From contig JACMZG010001913.1 in the NCBI GenBank assembly GCA_018340805.1, forward strand, positions 20,813,864 through 20,877,863: a stretch of DNA of 64,000 nt, given 5' to 3'. Origin of the DNA: Microvelia longipes. Lineage: Eukaryota > Arthropoda > Insecta > Hemiptera > Veliidae. The notes beneath the pieces are model-generated. The model had not been told where the DNA came from and searched no databases. It was given only the letters and a program-made list of their open reading frames with translations. The translations under genes were made by a program, and so were the position numbers. This document shows positions 34,495 through 46,212 of this stretch, piece by piece; position 1 is the first letter of the stretch, and every line of letters begins with the position of its first letter.

Positions 34495-35168
34495 TCTTAT
34501 CTTAGGTTAAAAGAAAGGTACCAGATTAGCATATGGTATTCTTTTGTGGGGCCATATAAACACAGAAAAATTACTCATCCAACTAAAAAGGTTCTTAGGA
34601 TTATGACCAGATCAAAACCAACTAAACACTGCAATCCTCTATTTAAAAAACTTAATATTTTAACAATAGTGAATTTATTTATTTATAATGCTTTACTTTA
34701 TATTAAATCAAATGAGGCTGTTTTTTTTTGAAAAATAAAGTCAATCATAGTTATGGTACTAGGTCTAAACATATGCTGCCAGTACCAATGCACAGACTAA
34801 ATAAGTCCCAAGTTGGGCATTCAGTTTTACGTATTAAGTTGTTTAATAAGTTAGATTATGCTAGTAAAAAGTTACCTTTAAAGAATTTTAAAAAGCAGTA
34901 AAAGGAATTCTTATTAAAGAATCCTTTTTATAATATTACTGAGTACCTGTCTCTAAAAACTATTACTATCTAGTTATGTTTGTCTTGTCGTCTTGTTTGT
35001 CTGTTATATTTTATTGTGTATATTTTTTCTTAAATTAGCTTCACTGGAATGTATAAAATTTTAAATAGTTTTTAATGATTATTTTAACTTATTTTGTAAT
35101 GACGTATGCTTTTGTCATAATTTTTTTACATTATGTTCACCCAAGCAAATAAAGACTTATTTATTTAA
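34495..35168 (+). pseudogene. CR1/Jockey-group LINE, 3' end of ORF2 plus 3' UTR
   Basis: LAYGILLWG (about 34530) in one frame, then KKVLRIMTRSKPTKHCNPLF and KKLNILTIVNLFIY (34585-34690) in another, then NYGTRSKHMLPVPMHR and VGHSVLRIKLFNKLDY (34750-34860) after a further shift at a T-run. This block order is the usual region after the reverse transcriptase in CR1/Jockey-type LINEs. One stop interrupts KNFKKQ. The 3' UTR ends AATAAAGACTTATTTATTTA. It is 5'-truncated and inactive. Confidence 0.8.
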
Positions 35169-35240
35169 AAGCGCTTTGCCAATAAACTAATATTTTGAGG
35201 ATAGACAATTTTCTTTAATTCCTGGTATGACAATATTTAC
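35166..35240. mobile_element. FB-A solo arm fragment beside the LINE tail
   Basis: AAAAGCGCTTTGCCAATAAAC, ATTTTGAGGATAGACAATTT and TCTTTAATTCCTGG match the outer half of the copy 2 right arm. It starts exactly where the LINE tail stops. Confidence 0.6.
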
Positions 35241-35327
35241 TTCTCCTCAATAATACTTTTTGCTCGCACATTCCACCAGTATACGGTCGTGATTTAGATC
35301 AGTACTCAGAATAATTTAAAAAAATCA

Positions 35328-35525
35328 CTCCTAGGTTGTTCCTAGCTTTCTCGTAGGTTTTTTTGTCTTTCCTCTAGCCTTTTCCTAGATTTTAAGGAGC
35401 AGAGTTCGAAAAAAGCTAAGAGGCTAGGAGAAGTATCTTTCTAGCCCTAGGGACGGTTAAAAATGTACTAAAATGAACACTAAAGCTAGAAAGACCCTAG
35501 AAATAAACTAGGAATAACCTAAAAA
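35328..35525. repeat. Degenerate inverted repeat with CCTAG motifs
   Basis: CTAGGTTGTTCCTAG..CTTTCTCGTAGG is mirrored by CCTAG.AATAAACTAGGAATAACCT. Both arms carry repeated CCTAG phrases, recalling the CCTAAC arms at 4.8-6.0 kb, though the termini differ. Confidence 0.5.
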
Positions 35526-35589
35526 GAACCAAGGAGAGATATTATAATCATTCTGTGATCCTTACCTAAACCTAACATTTTCCTTAAGG

Positions 35590-36210
35590 TCTCCTTAAGG
35601 CTTCTTTAAGGAGATCAAAGTTGTCACAAAGTTGTCTGCCTGTATGTGTGTGTGTGTGTGTGTGAGCATGTGTCAATTATCATCGTAGCTCGCAGTGTAT
35701 TTATGCTAGAGAGTTGAAGCTTTGTAGAAAAATCAGTCTTTAGTTGTGATATTCGGAAATAATTTTCTATGACGTCATTAACCCGCTATAATGACTCTGC
35801 TAACCGCGGAAAAATGTTGCGATAAAAATTAGATTTAGCATGATTTAGCAAATGAGTAACATATGTGCCAGGTTTTATCTTATTATCACCATTAGTTCAG
35901 TTTTTATCAGATGAAATGTGTATTTTATAAAAAATTGAGAAATAATACAATTGAATTGAAATTTATTACAAATGTATACCTTAACGTAATTATTGAGAAC
36001 ATCTAGTTTCGTTTCAATATGACAAGTTTATCCATGATTTTTGATGGATCATAAAATTTAAGCTGCTTCGAACATGGACAGTGCATGGAAGGATGACTGA
36101 AGACAGTGAAATGGGTGAATTTAGTATCGAGGACAAGTCCGAAGACGAGTTGTAGTATAAATTTAACAACTTGTATATTCTGAGGACGAGCAAAGCGAGT
36201 TGGAATTTAA
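35590..36210 (+). mobile_element. 5S-ICR repeat, reverse-oriented, degraded
   Basis: Starts near CTTAAGG..AGATC and has a (GT)n tract at 35646-35665, GTATTTATGCTAGAGAGTTGAAGC, intact TGACGTCA (35770), and a weak 5S block at 36053-36100 (TTTAAGCTGCTTCGAACATG..GGATGACTG). It ends GGACGAGCAAAGCGAGT without the T-run end. Confidence 0.75.
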
Positions 36211-36850
36211 AATTTTACAAAACATTTAGATGTAAAAGGTATTGAGAATTTAGATTGTGACTAAAAATCAAACAGAGAATCTTGAACTTTGTTGCAGAGA
36301 GAACGAACAACAATCAGAGAGGTTACAACTGTTATGATGTGATGAGTGTCAACTTCTCCTAGACTTGTGGTATATCTGTTCTAGCTCTTTACTGAGTCAA
36401 GTGTAATAAACACCGGCGGAGTATAAAACTTGGCAAGGTATCACTTTTCCTAACGATTACAACAGTATCGTTCTCAGAAAAAAACCTAAAATAACTCGTT
36501 TCAATAATTATAAACCTACATATGATTCCAGAACTGCGAAGAACTTCCAGAAACTTAGATCTAAGCTTTTATGTGGATTACATTTGTGGTTAGCTGGTGG
36601 TTTATACTTTTACCTACGCACTATGAACACCAACGCAATCTACTGCCGAGAAGAACTACCTTCATTTTCTCCAGTCCTACATATTAAGGTAACTGTAAGA
36701 GGATATCTAAATTTTGGTATTTTCCAATTTCTTAAACCCCCTATACCTTAGATCCCGAGACTAGTCTAATTTAAAGATCCTAACAAGCAAATGCGATGCT
36801 GCATCTGGGCAATGTTCCATCATTCGGCAATTGTCATCATTAATGGCTCG
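36211..36850. other. No certain gene
   Basis: Less AT-rich than average from 36530 to 36800, with short frames open in two phases but no motif. No repeat recognised. Confidence 0.4.
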
Positions 36851-36852
36851 AC

Positions 36853-37094
36853 ATAATGTCATGTCCCACTCTGCTTCGTTACGTCTTCCTCATCAGTGCA
36901 CCTACAGAGCCTGACCTCACTCTGACCTTCAATTATTATTCCAAAGAATATAATGTAAAGTATTTACCATTTATCACTAAATATTTCACATTATATTCTT
37001 TGGAATAATAATTGAAGGTCAGAGCCGTCAGTTCAGGTTCTGACGGCGCCGTGATGAGTTAGATGTAACGAAACAGAGTGGGACATAACATTAT
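36853..37094. mobile_element. Nested palindromic MITE
   Basis: Outer arms ATAATGTCATGTCCCACTCTG and CAGAGTGGGACATAACATTAT enclose a stronger inner palindrome: CTGACCTTCAATTATTATTC, CAAAGAATATAATGT and complement (about 36930-37022). An additional GACGGCGCCG patch near 37040 is one-sided, so one arm has gained or lost sequence. Confidence 0.75.
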
Positions 37095-38700
37095 GGTTGT
37101 TACATTTCCTAGGTGTCTCTCGCACAATTATATTGTGCATTTTATAGACTTTACTAATATGCCCTGCCCATGATAAATCAGGGATTGACACGGGAAATTT
37201 TTAGAACTAGTGTTTCTTTCAAATTCGGAAAAAGTCCCGAAGTATGCTTTTTCCAAACGAAGTTTTTTATATAAGTAATTTCTATTAATATGTTGACGCT
37301 TAGTGAATTTAAGACGAATATTTTGGTGTTTGAGAAATAATAAGGATAAAGCCACACTAAAGAATTTTAACATTCCCACCACTTTGGAATTGTATAGTTT
37401 AACTTTTTTCAACAGATATCGAGAAAGGAAAAAAAATTGTTGGATTTAAATAACATTGTGTCAACTCCGTATTTTTAATGATTGTATGTTTTTAGAGGGA
37501 AAAAACTTTGGAGCCTTTGCATTTGTAATTTCCCCGGAGTTTATGCTGCATTAATACGCACAGAGGAATAAGGGAAAGCGGGGAGGAAAAAATAGGGAGG
37601 CTTTAGACAAGTTTAAAATGTATATTCAGGGTGTTTTTTATTCCAGCCTCGGTCTTTGGGGCCACACCCAAAAACTGAATCCACCCCAGGAGCGTGGCCC
37701 CCCTCTTTTTTTAAAGTTTACAAGGCTTAGGCTAAGTTTTAAATTGGCAATCAAGGATGACAAGTGACTCTTCTTCCTTCTCTTTAAATTTCTTTACTTC
37801 AAACATAATTATAATTAAGTTTAACAAGGGATTATATTATACTAATTAGATTTATAATATTTATAAACTAAGCATAAAATAAGTAAAAGTTTATAATCCT
37901 TTATACTGGCTATAAAATTTTACATGAATTATATATTTTGGTGAAAATGCGTTTACCAACATACAAATAGTATAAAGACAACGCTACGAATAAAATGTAT
38001 ACTAAATTTCCAAATAATAAATTATCTTGTTAAAATAACAAGACATTAGATTGCCCCTAACTACATTCAGCTTATATTTAGTTACGTGAATAAAGAATAT
38101 CCAAGCACATACGACTAAAACACAAGAATGACGCCGAAAACAACGAACAAGTATTATAATTATAAGGAAGTAATAAATTGCAGGCCACATTGTTGGTGTT
38201 TTACTGTTATTTGTTATGGCATTTTTCCATGTATTCAGCGAATTTTATACAACGAACATTTATATAACGATATGTATGTAGTGCTCAACAATTATCTTAT
38301 AGCCACTGCAAGATAATTGCGTAATAATTATAAAATAATTATTAATTAAGATAAGATAAAATAATTGTTTTAGAAAAAGAAACCATCTCTTTAGTCATTC
38401 GTGATGACGTCATAATTAAGTTATTTTATACTTTACGCAATTGTTCTAAAACCAGTCTAAATCGATTTAACTAACTATGTACCAGCACATGTAATAGCTT
38501 GTTTAAAATCCATTTAAAGTTTTTTTTTCAAACGGGGCAAGCAATTATTTTTGTTCCAAATAAATTAGGTAAATATAACCAAAAACCCACTAAATGTTGA
38601 AATTAAGAAGGATGCTTCTCAGCAGTAACTACGGTTACATAACTATGATTAATCGAAATTATTTGCGTTACCACAAGTTGATTGCTACTTGCCAAAATTA
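37095..38700. other. No gene seen
   Basis: AT-rich. A short imperfect palindrome, GGGGCCACACCC..GGAGCGTGGCCCCC, lies at about 37660-37700. The 94-codon minus frame at 37128-37412 is hydrophilic but without motif. Confidence 0.45.
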
Positions 38701-38701
38701 A

Positions 38702-39107
38702 TTGGAGAACTTTCTAGAATCTTCATTGAGAAGATGTTATATATTTTATAAAATTCTTAAGGTGGCATTATTTAACGTCTCCACAGTCAGTATCAGTATA
38801 ATTTATTAGGAGAACTTTCTTGAATCCTCATTGAGAAGATCTTATATAATTCATAATAATTCTTAAGGTGGCATTATTTAACGTTTCCACAGTCAGTATC
38901 AGTATAATTTATCTGGAGAACTTTCTATAAAACCATTGAGAAGATTTTATATAATTCATAATAATTCTTAAGGTGACATTAGTTAACGTCTCCACAGTTA
39001 GTATCAGTATAATTTATTTGGAGAACTTTCTAGAATTCTCATTGAGAAGATCTTATATAAGGTGGCATTATTTAACGTCTCGTCAGTCTGTATCAGTATA
39101 ATCTGCA
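38702..39107. repeat. Tandem repeat, unit about 110 bp, 3.6 copies
   Basis: Each unit: GGAGAACTTTCT.GAATC, CATTGAGAAGAT.TTATAT, AATTCTTAAGGTGGCATTA, TTTAACGTCTCCACAGTCAG, TATCAGTATAATTTAT. The fourth unit has an internal deletion. Heat-shock-like pentamers and a TATATAA-like stretch lie in every unit. Confidence 0.9.
38707..38724 (+). promoter_or_regulatory. Heat-shock-element-like pentamers
   Basis: GAACTTTCTAGAATCTTC is four alternating GAA/TTC blocks, each exactly 5 bp apart, the consensus for an HSF trimer site. The next units keep three, two and three matching blocks (38814, 38927 and 39024 regions). No hsp-type gene was found beside it; function is inference. Confidence 0.45.
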
Positions 39108-39770
39108 TAAAGAAATAAAAGTAAGTCTCACAAATACTAGTGTATTATTCATAATAAACTTATTGATTAAATAAAACTTGATTAATCATATTATTGCCAT
39201 GATTGCAAAAAAGAGCTTGCTTCGCTCGTCTTTGCATTTTACTTTAAATACCTTAAAGTAAATTACAAATTGTGATAAATATTCTTACAATAATTAACAA
39301 AAACTACATATTTTATAAGCTTGGTGGCTATGTTAACTTTTTTTTTAATTGTAAATATAAAGTTTTTTCTACATATCAAGAGCTTTTCAACAATATAAAT
39401 CTTTATTTTTTTTAACGTTTGCTATGAATATTTATTTATTTTGAATATAATACCCACACGGGAGGTCCAGGGTGTCCGACATTTCTATAGCCTGGTCAAT
39501 GTTCGTACCCATTGTCTTAAATGATTAACAAACGTTTAATATTAATAGACGTTTAAGAGACTATATACAAGATTTCTTTATAAACCTGTGTAAAACAATA
39601 ATTAAGGCAGTTTCTAAGACAAAGGGAAGGTACCTAAAGATGCCTAGCGAAAGAAATGTCAAAGAATGTGATCAGGCTAGTAGATGAAATAAAGCTAAGG
39701 TGAGTTAGGTTGTAACTAGCCCCACAAGGCCCCTGTACTATGGGACTGCTTAAGAAAGTCTATTATTAAT
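39108..39770. other. No gene seen
   Basis: AT-rich with one GCTTCGCTCGTC motif near 39220 that recalls the 5S-ICR repeat but has no further match. Confidence 0.4.
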
Positions 39771-39774
39771 GATT

Positions 39775-40680
39775 GGGGTTGGAGTCGAGGATGGACCCCA
39801 TTTGCACTGCGACTGGAAGTCTATTGTACAATCCCCTCAATTGGTCCAGATCAGAATAATCCTTTTCCCTGGACTAGGTCTAGGATCTTTTTGACCAGTG
39901 ATTCATTGGTAGAGTCAAACTTAGTGAGAGAACTGCTACCAAAGTTGGAGAACCTTTGAAAGGCTAGAGCTTCACATCTCAGAAGTATGTGAGAGGCAGT
40001 TTTGGTTTCCGATTCACAAAGCCTACACACTGGGTTATCTTTAAAGATACCAATGGTATGGAGATGTTTTCGGAGGTGACAGTGACCAGTCAGTAGTCCA
40101 GTTTCTGTTCTAAGGTCCCTTCTGCTTTAACTGAGGAGGTCTGACTTTGGGATAAGTTTACTGTGCCCCATGCCAGAGAATTTGTTCCAGTGATGCAGGT
40201 GATTGGTTAAGAGCCAGTCTTTATTCACGCCTTTGGCTATAGCTTTAGGTATGGGTTTCAGACCCCTTTTTGCAAAGATGTCTCCTTGCTTATTACCTTT
40301 AATTCCCTTATGGCCAGGCACCCATCTGATTGCTTCGTCATTGTTGAGTGACAAGGTCAGAAGGTTTTGTAAGCACTCCCAGACAAGCTTAGAGTTGACT
40401 TTGTATGAACCAAAAGCTTTAAAGGCAGCTTGGCTGTCAGTGAAAATATTTATAGAAGTCTGATTAGAATTCTTTTTAATATTTTCTCAGGCATTAATAC
40501 CAAATATTTCTGCCTGAAACATAGTGGCATACTTTCCTAAAGGAAATGAGGTTTTGAGATTTACATAAGCCTTATATATGCCACTCCCAGAGCCACAGTC
40601 CATCTTAGACCCATCTGTATACCATACAGTGTCACCAGAGGATTGAGGTGGTTCCCCATTGAAACTATCAAACTAAAGAA
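39775..40680 (-). pseudogene. I-group LINE: RNase H and C-terminal zinc motif
   Basis: Minus strand: VWYTDGSK (first catalytic Asp), FQAEIFGI (Glu), NIFTDSQAAFKAFG (Asp) and IRWVPGHKGIKGNKQGDIF (His/Asp) give the complete RNase H1 active-site set, broken by one stop after GINA. Downstream, in another frame, DLRTETGLLTGHCHLRKHLH and the zinc motif CRLCESETKTASHILLRC (C-x2-C-x8-H-x4-C) form the usual C-terminus. RNase H after the RT is typical of I/R1/LOA/Nimb-type LINEs. It is 5'-truncated, deleted between the two blocks, and inactive. Confidence 0.85.
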
Positions 40681-40689
40681 AATCTATAG

Positions 40690-42770
40690 TATGAGATTGA
40701 GAATTCTATCTCTATGTGGTATATCTTGAATATTTATTGAACCTTTTTATTTTTCCTTCCTTGCCATTGTTATCATATTTGACAGACTTGTGAAGTAATT
40801 AAATTATTAATTAAAATTTAAAACTTAAAATTAGTTCCAAATTTCAGTTAATAATTCAATAACAACAGAAATATTTAGTAAGAATAAACGCTTATAGTTC
40901 ATTATTTGCTGCTTGTTCATTGCGCTCAAGGCACACAAGTACGCCCGTACATTTATTTCACCAATAATAAATTACTAATTTATACAAACTGAAAATAAGT
41001 TTTACTAAAAATTCCCAGAAATGTTCACCTAAAAAACTCTATATTTTTCTCTCTTACTTAATTAAATTTAAAAAATTCAGTTCTAATTATTTTAAATCAA
41101 TTGTATTTTTTATTATTACGTAATATATTATGAATTAGGCTCCGCCTAGAAATTTGTGAGCCCCCAATGGAAATTGTTTTTTAGGGCAATCCTACGTTTC
41201 CACCCTCACCGTTAGGCATATTTTAATACAACGAAGCCCCCCATAAAAATTAAGTCACGCCTATGAGAAATTTATTTTTTAATCCTGCGTTTCAACTAAT
41301 ATTTATTTTAAATAATTCCGGGGAAAATTAAAAAATATTAATTATGCGAAAAGTGAAAAAAATGGATTCAACGTTATAAAACATACTGAAAAAATAATAC
41401 TTAAAATAAAACTAAAGATCTAAAGTGTATATGTCAAACGATACAGTGTAAATAATATACGTCAGAAATAAAATGATTAAGATTCAATACCCTAAGCTGT
41501 CAGTGTCATAATATTGTGTTGATTTTTTTAAACTCTATAATGTCGTTATTTTGTCCATTAAAATAAATTCAGATTCAAAGATCTATAATTACATGATTAT
41601 ATCAGTTTTTTTCATAAAATTACTGGAATTTTATGAATGGCTATACACGTTATTTCAAAGTGGCTTTAAAATTGAAAATAATTTAAATTAAAACTGCCAT
41701 AAAAATAATTTGCTAATATGCAATTGCCATAAATAATATGAAACTAAGTTTCCCTATCGTGTATGAGTTTCCCGACCACGATGCTCTCTGCCCTACATCT
41801 TACGAACTGCTTTAGCTACAGATAGTTTTGTCGTCTTATTGAAATCATCAAATCTTGTAGAAATTAAATTAAGTCCCTCGTATGTGCTATAATGAGGTCC
41901 TAAGCTTACCCATAGATAAACAATATTAAACATAGATGGTTCACTCAAAGATTTTTTAAAAAAATAGTGATGAATGCAGGAGGCAAGTAGTACAGTCTAG
42001 TGGTGGAAGCGTGAAACTGTCAGAATGTTTATTTCTGACATTTGTATTTATTTATTTTTATTCAACCAAACAAGGAGCTGTTGAGGGTAATCAAGTCTTT
42101 CCATCCGCTTTTCAGCCGCTAGAATGATGAGGAGTCAATGGATGAGTGATCCAAGAAAGCTCTATAAAAAATGTCGTATAAATTGGTAAAAAGTGAAAAA
42201 TTTAATTTCTCACTCTTACTTCACCCATACTGTCCCCCCCCCCTTGGATTTGACCTCTAATGTCAGAGTTTCAATTTTTGTTGTTTCCTTTACTTATCCG
42301 TTTGCCAACCCGAGATGTTATATTCAGATAGCAAATTTAAATCTTAAGTCTAAAACACTGAAAATTAATTATTGTTATTTTTAAGAGAACGATGGTGCTG
42401 CTTCGCGTGATGAGGCCCCCAAGTTTTGAAAAACAAAAATACATCGCGAATACTACAGCGTACCATAGATCTTTGTTGTCTTTTATTTTATTTTACATAA
42501 CGATTGGTAACTGTTTGTATTTACAAAAATACTACAGCACAATCTAGTAGAGAATAGCAAATATTATTTTACTACTAGCGCTCTTCAAGACTCTAGTGAT
42601 GAGGCCCCAACTTAATCATAAACAAAAATTGTCAATTGAGTGTTCCTACTACACTCGGGAGTGACCATCTATGTTAATATTGTTTATCTATGAACTTACC
42701 TACATCAAATTTTGAAGAATAATTAACAACTTTCTTGTTAAGAGAATTGATAAATTATCTTTGCATATCA
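40690..42770. other. AT-rich stretch, no gene seen
   Basis: Contains a GTGATGAGGCCCC phrase twice (42407 and 42597) about 190 bp apart, and a C-run near 42234. No domain or transposon end identified. Confidence 0.45.
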
Positions 42771-42774
42771 AACA

Positions 42775-43660
42775 AAAAATCGGGTACGGGGTACTTTGGA
42801 ACTTTTCCTAATTACATCGGATTCACTACGCTCATCCTCCCTGCTTCGGACTCGCTTCGCTCGTCCTCAGAAATACAGTTCACCAAATTTATACTGCAAC
42901 ATGCTTTTGGACTCACTTCGCTCGTCTTTAGATAGTAAATGCATCCGTATCATTCTCAACGGTCACCCATACAGCATTGACAACGCTCAATGCTCTTTAA
43001 TTTTAATGATCAAACAAAAATCTTGGATATACTTGCCGTACTGAAACGATTAAACGAAACTTAGTGTACTTATTTATTAGGCAATGGTATACCTTTGAAC
43101 TAAATTTAAACTCAATTGGACCATTTTCCAATTTTTTAAAAATCGTACACAAGTCATTCAAAAAAATGAACTAATGCAGATAATGAGATGAAACTTATGT
43201 TAGTCTTATACATAGACTTAATGTATTAGTATGCATAAGTCTTATACATAATCTTATGTTAGCACATGTGTTAGTCTTATACATAGTCACATATGTGCCA
43301 AATCTCAATCTGATCGCATAATGATTCCGCGTTTATGATTTTTCTAAATTTTTGCTGAGTCATTATTGCGGGTTAATGACTTCATAAAAAATTGTTTTCC
43401 GAATAGCACAACTACAGCAGTAGACTGATTTTTCTACAAAATTTCAACTCTCTACCATAAATACACTGGGCGCTACGATGATAACAGACACACACAAACA
43501 CATACACACAAATACAGACGGAAAACTTTGCGAAAACCACTTAGGAGGCCTCAAAAACGCCTGAAACGGATAATTCCGGTTTTAACCCGGTTTCGGATTT
43601 GTTTGTAAAAACAATACTTTTTCTATATACCTACGGTATAAATTAGGAAAAGTAAAAATT
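42775..43660 (-). mobile_element. 5S-ICR repeat, nearly complete copy
   Basis: Starts AAAAAATCGGGTACGGGG and ends AGGAAAAGTAAAAATT. The 5S block at 42951-43000 is diverged but keeps ATGGGTGACCGTTGAGAATG on the minus strand. Two GCTTCGCTCGTC motifs are present. A local triplication of CTTATACATAG..ATGTTAG phrases is inserted at 43195-43285. TGACGTCA is changed to TGACTTCA. Confidence 0.85.
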
Positions 43661-43980
43661 ATATACTTAAGACAATTTATATATTTTAATGCTTAAACTC
43701 GAAGGGTCGTATTAGCGCTTTCCCTTCCTCAAATAATATATCTCAGAAATTCATTCACACTCATTCATCATGAAGGCACATATAACAAGTTCACAGTGAG
43801 CCTTGTTTACCTAGACCAACTAGACTCTAGCTAGGCCCACCGCTAAGCCAACGCCACCTACTAGTTCACTGTGTGCTTAGTTTATCTAGACTTACTAGCA
43901 GTTCTGATCACTATAGTCACACATTGCCTACACACAGTCCTATTATATAATAGGACTAAACTATTTTTTATTTTATTAGT
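43661..43980. other. No gene; CTAGACTAG-type phrases
   Basis: TTCACTGTG and CTTAGTTTATCTAGAC echo TTCACAGTG and CTTGTTTACCTAGAC about 70 bp earlier, a short diverged tandem duplication. Confidence 0.4.
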
Positions 43981-44410
43981 AATTGAGGTTGGAGTCGAGG
44001 ATAGACCCCATTTGCACTGCGACTGGAAGTCTATTGTACAATCCCCTCAATTGGTCAAGGTCAGAATAATCCTTTTCCCCGGACTAGATCTAGGATCTTT
44101 TTGACCCAGTGGTTTATTGGTAGAGTCAAACTTAGTGAGAGTGCTGCTACCAAAGTTGGAGAACCTTTGAAAGGCTAGAGCTTCACATCTCAGAAGTATG
44201 TGAGAGACAGTTTCGGTTTCCGATTCACAAAGCCTACACACTGGGTTATCTTTAAAGATACCAATGGTATGGAGATGTTTTCGGAGGTGACAGTGACCAG
44301 TCATTAGTCCAGTTACAGTTCTAAGGTCCCTTCTGCTTAGACTGAGGAGGTCCTCAGTTACTTTGGGACTAAACCATGCTCGCCCTTGTGTAATCAAATA
44401 CTGCACTGCA
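43981..44410 (-). pseudogene. I-group LINE, second copy (C-terminus and 3' end)
   Basis: Minus-strand frame of 119 codons: ITQGRAWFSPKVTEDLLSL, SRRDLRTVTGLMTGHCHLRK and CRLCESETETVSHILLRC (zinc motif C-x2-C-x8-H-x4-C). It is nearly identical to the 39775-40680 copy from CTGTCACC onward, including the 3' UTR, and fills a deletion present in that copy. RNase H and RT are missing. Both copies end at TTGGAGTCGAGG, marking the 3' terminus. Confidence 0.85.
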
Positions 44411-44518
44411 ATTTAGATAGTTAAACACTGTTCCGACTACGAAGTAAAAAAAAAAAAAATAATCTGAATAAAAACTGGATTGGTGTGCAAAAATGTATAA
44501 CTTATAACATAATTTATA

Positions 44519-44549
44519 TATATAATATTAATATATATATATATATATA

Positions 44550-44594
<45 letters not shown>
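44519..44594. repeat. (TA)n microsatellite
   Basis: TA dinucleotides with a few AATA breaks. Confidence 0.9.
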
Positions 44595-44596
<2 letters not shown>

Positions 44597-44597
44597 T

Positions 44598-44770
44598 TGG
44601 CCTCAGAATAAAATGGTTTTTCAAAGTCTAGAATCTAGAGTGTTATAGCTTTGGACTCGCTTTGCATATCTCCAAAATTTCATGATTATCTAAAGCCTAG
44701 GGTAGCATTACTTCGGTCTCGATTCGCTCGATCTCAGAATTATTAGATAACCAAATGTCTAGGGTGTTAG
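44598..44770. repeat. Degenerate GACTCGCTT..CTCAGAAT repeat
   Basis: TTGGACTCGCTTTGCATATC, TCGGTCTCGATTCGCTCGATCTCAGAA and CTAGGGTGTTA/CTAGGGTAGCA phrases recur about 85 bp apart. The motif is that of the 5S-ICR repeat's T-run side, but organised in tandem here and at 59510-59830. Confidence 0.55.
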
Positions 44771-45204
44771 GCGTTTGGTTAATTCATAAAAAGAATAGTT
44801 ATACAATAGATAGACGTTCAATTATATAATGCGGATAACACTTTTGTATTATGTTTACGAATGTTTTAATCACATGTGATCTTACTTAGCTGCCTAGTTT
44901 TTATTTAGTATAGTATAAACTTTTAAGTGTATCCTAAGAAACGCAGAAGTTTGCCAAAAACTAACTGAATGTTGAATAGATATAGTATTTCCACTACTAA
45001 TTCATTATGTGTTTGCTATCTAACGATATGTCGAACGTAGAAAAGCAGTTAGAAAATTAAAAGTTATGGGCCGCTAAAGTTTTAAAAGTCAATATTTTTA
45101 AAATGTTAACCAAAATCAAATTTTAAGGATCTATTTACATATGTAAATTTGTGTCATATTTAGACACAAAGTTAGAAAACTAGATAATCGTAGTTTGAAA
45201 AATA
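44771..45204. other. No recognisable feature
   Basis: AT-rich; no repeat or frame of note. Confidence 0.4.
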
Positions 45205-45365
45205 TTATCTTCGAGGCTATTAACTAGAATTAAAGTCTGATTTTTCAGCCAAGTTTCAACTCTCAAGCATAAACACACCGGAAGCTATGCGTGAAATAGA
45301 CACTCAGAAAGCATGATAAAAACACTCAGAACGTCATGAAAGTACCTTTCAGATTTAAGGATTAA
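45205..45365 (-). mobile_element. 5S-ICR repeat, highly degenerate fragment
   Basis: AAGTTTCAACTCTCAAGCATAAACACACCGG..GCTA and AAAACACTCAGAACGTCATGAAAGTACCTTTCAG follow the family order (CTCTCTAGCATAAATACACTGGGAGCTA, CCACTTAGGAGGCCTTAAAAACACC). Confidence 0.5.
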
Positions 45366-46212
45366 GATGAGAAATAGTTATTAGAAAAAGTTTGTAATTT
45401 AACACGTAAAAATCTAAAGGTCATAATAAAAAACAATACAATAGATCAAATCATCGACGTATTGACAAGAATACATATGGTTCATTGCCATCTAACTAAC
45501 ATCCTTCCTTCTTCAAAAGTATGGATAATTTGGTTAATGACCTGACGTAAGTCCCCTTAGGGGTCTCAACCTCCTCTAATATTACCTGGCCACCACGACC
45601 TGACTAAACCGATTTTAAGCGACCTGTTTCGAGGCCATAAGAGTGAACAACGCTCTCATCTAAAATTCCAGTGACCCTCCAACTTTTGGAGAGACTTAAA
45701 GTGCAAACCATTTGGTGCGTTTAGTTAGGGATGGTAATTTTTTTTTTAACCAATGCTAACAAATACCTTGTGTCATATTTTGAAATATGACACATTATGG
45801 AATTCCAAATTATTACTTTTCGAAAAAACTCATTTTGAGGTAATGACACGAGATCCACTGAGATTTCTCGCCGTCAATGGTAAATTCTACGCGAGTAGGT
45901 ATGATCTGAAGCTCCTCATCTTTGATGTGTTGACATTTAAGTACGGCTGCCGTAGCGGTTTTTATCCTTCTAATAAGTCCCTCTCAACAAATCTTTATAC
46001 AGTTTCCTATTTTTAAAAGGACCCATTGAATTTCGAATTTATCAAGTTCGCTAAGAGGCGCTTATAACTAGCAACTAGTACGCACAAGATTGGTCCCATT
46101 GTTAGAAACCCCCAATGCTATTGTCTTTCTGATTATTATCTAGATAGGATAAAATGCCGCTTTTGCCTTCTTCTCATCCAGTAAGAGAGGTAATTCATAC
46201 AATTTGCTACAT
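45366..46212. other. Low-repeat sequence, no certain gene
   Basis: An 87-codon plus frame (45753-46016) is open with mixed composition (LRFLAVNGKFYASRYDLKLL). The minus strand is partly open across the same interval. A perfect TTTTGAAATATGACAC-type duplication surrounds 45770-45795. No family recognised. Confidence 0.35.

Noticed and set aside
42735..43044. Short plus-strand open frames beginning like GTSELFL or ELFLITSDSLRSSS in several places
   Set aside because: These are chance readings of the 5S-ICR repeat end and recur wherever that end occurs.
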